6,901 nt of DNA from a bacterium (GTDB lineage Bacteria; Bacillota; Clostridia; Christensenellales; CAG-138): the NCBI GenBank assembly GCA_029218485.1, contig JAQXRK010000109.1, positions 1 to 6,901 of the forward strand. Direction: 5' to 3'. Shown here in pieces: positions 6,368-6,901 of the stretch. How positions within the stretch are numbered: the stretch's first letter is position 1; each line of letters opens with the position of its first letter. A program made the position numbers and the translations under genes. The notes beneath the pieces were generated by a model that saw only the letters and a program-made list of their open reading frames with translations, had not been told where the DNA came from and made no database searches.

Positions 6368-6901
6368 TCACTCGTATCCGAGCTCGTGCAGCACAGCCGG
6401 TTTGTTTCTCCAGTCCTCCTTGATCTTGACCCAGAGCTGCAGGTTGACGCGGCAGCCGAGCAGCCATTCCATATCCCGGCGGGAAGCGGCGCCGATCTTT
6501 TTGAGCATGGAGCCGCCCTTGCCGATGATGATGCCCTTGTGCGATTCGCGCTCGCAATAGATGGTCGCCCAAACGTCCATCAGGCCGCCGCCCTCCCGGA
6601 GCTCCATCTTGTCGACACCGACGCCGATACCGTGGGGAACCTCCTCGCGAAGCAGCTCGAGCGCCTTTTCGCGCACCATTTCGCCGCAGATCACCCGCTC
6701 CGGCTGATCCGTCACCATGTCGTCCGGAAAATACTGCGGGCCCTCCGGCAGGCACTCCAGCAGCTGTGCTTCCAGTTGTTCCAGCCCCTCGCCCGTCTTT
6801 GCGGAAGCGGTGAGAACCCGGCGGAACAAACCGCGGTTCAGCAGCGCCTGCTTTGCCTGCTCCACCGCGGCCATGGAAGCAGCGTCACACTTGTTTATGA
6901 G
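6368..6901 (-). CDS. era: GTPase Era, C-terminal part (5' end outside window)
   Basis: Era is an essential GTPase that binds the 3' end of 16S rRNA and helps assemble the 30S ribosomal subunit. The last 177 residues are present, of about 295-300 in the family. The frame is open to the window edge and starts inside the G domain at the G4 motif NKCD (fragment residues 3-6), followed by the G5 motif SAK (33-35). The P-loop and switch motifs lie outside. A linker leads to the C-terminal KH RNA-binding domain with the GIIIGKGG loop (123-130), the family-typical LQLWVKIKEDWR (155-166) and a normal end. An ATG at 6874 lies within the G domain and is not the real start. It is followed by the yqzL-like gene and recO, a classic Firmicutes cluster. 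Confidence 0.96.
   Translation of the reverse strand, partial: LINKCDAASMAAVEQAKQALLNRGLFRRVLTASAKTGEGLEQLEAQLLECLPEGPQYFPDDMVTDQPERVICGEMVREKALELLREEVPHGIGVGVDKMELREGGGLMDVWATIYCERESHKGIIIGKGGSMLKKIGAASRRDMEWLLGCRVNLQLWVKIKEDWRNKPAVLHELGYE

Overview
The window is a gene-dense piece of an anaerobic, fairly GC-rich bacterial chromosome, most likely a Clostridia-class Firmicute (Bacillota). The case rests on the gene order era - yqzL-like - recO - ppdK, strong GGAGG-type ribosome binding sites, a TTG start, a clostridial-type pyruvate phosphate dikinase (PPDK) and an anaerobic-type siroheme sulfite reductase. Genus and species cannot be read from the sequence. Every gene I support lies on the minus strand, so transcription runs from high to low coordinates.

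Right part (6901 to 5418), housekeeping block: the C-terminal part of the ribosome-assembly GTPase Era (its start lies outside the window), then a 41-residue YqzL-like protein, then the recombination mediator RecO. yqzL and recO are tightly packed, with the recO Shine-Dalgarno overlapping the yqzL stop codon.

Middle (5417 to 2564): ppdK with its own promoter, a strong Shine-Dalgarno, a TTG start and all catalytic residues, closed by a 14-bp GC-rich terminator hairpin. PPDK interconverts pyruvate and phosphoenolpyruvate using ATP/AMP and phosphate/pyrophosphate.

Left part (2413 to 1): a second transcription unit with a near-consensus promoter (TTGACA, 17 bp, TGCTATCAT). It holds a stand-alone sulfite/nitrite-reductase-like siroheme iron-sulfur protein with two built-in ferredoxin clusters, then a lipoprotein substrate-binding protein and a FecCD/BtuC-type permease of a metal-chelate ABC importer. 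The permease is cut by the window edge. The three genes overlap by 29 and 38 nt and are almost certainly translated in a coupled way. This pairing of a siroheme-type reductase with a siderophore/heme/corrinoid-type importer is the most interesting feature here. Its substrate cannot be determined from the sequence, and I see no clear evidence of a wholly new system.

No tRNA, rRNA, CRISPR array, insertion sequence or phage gene was seen.
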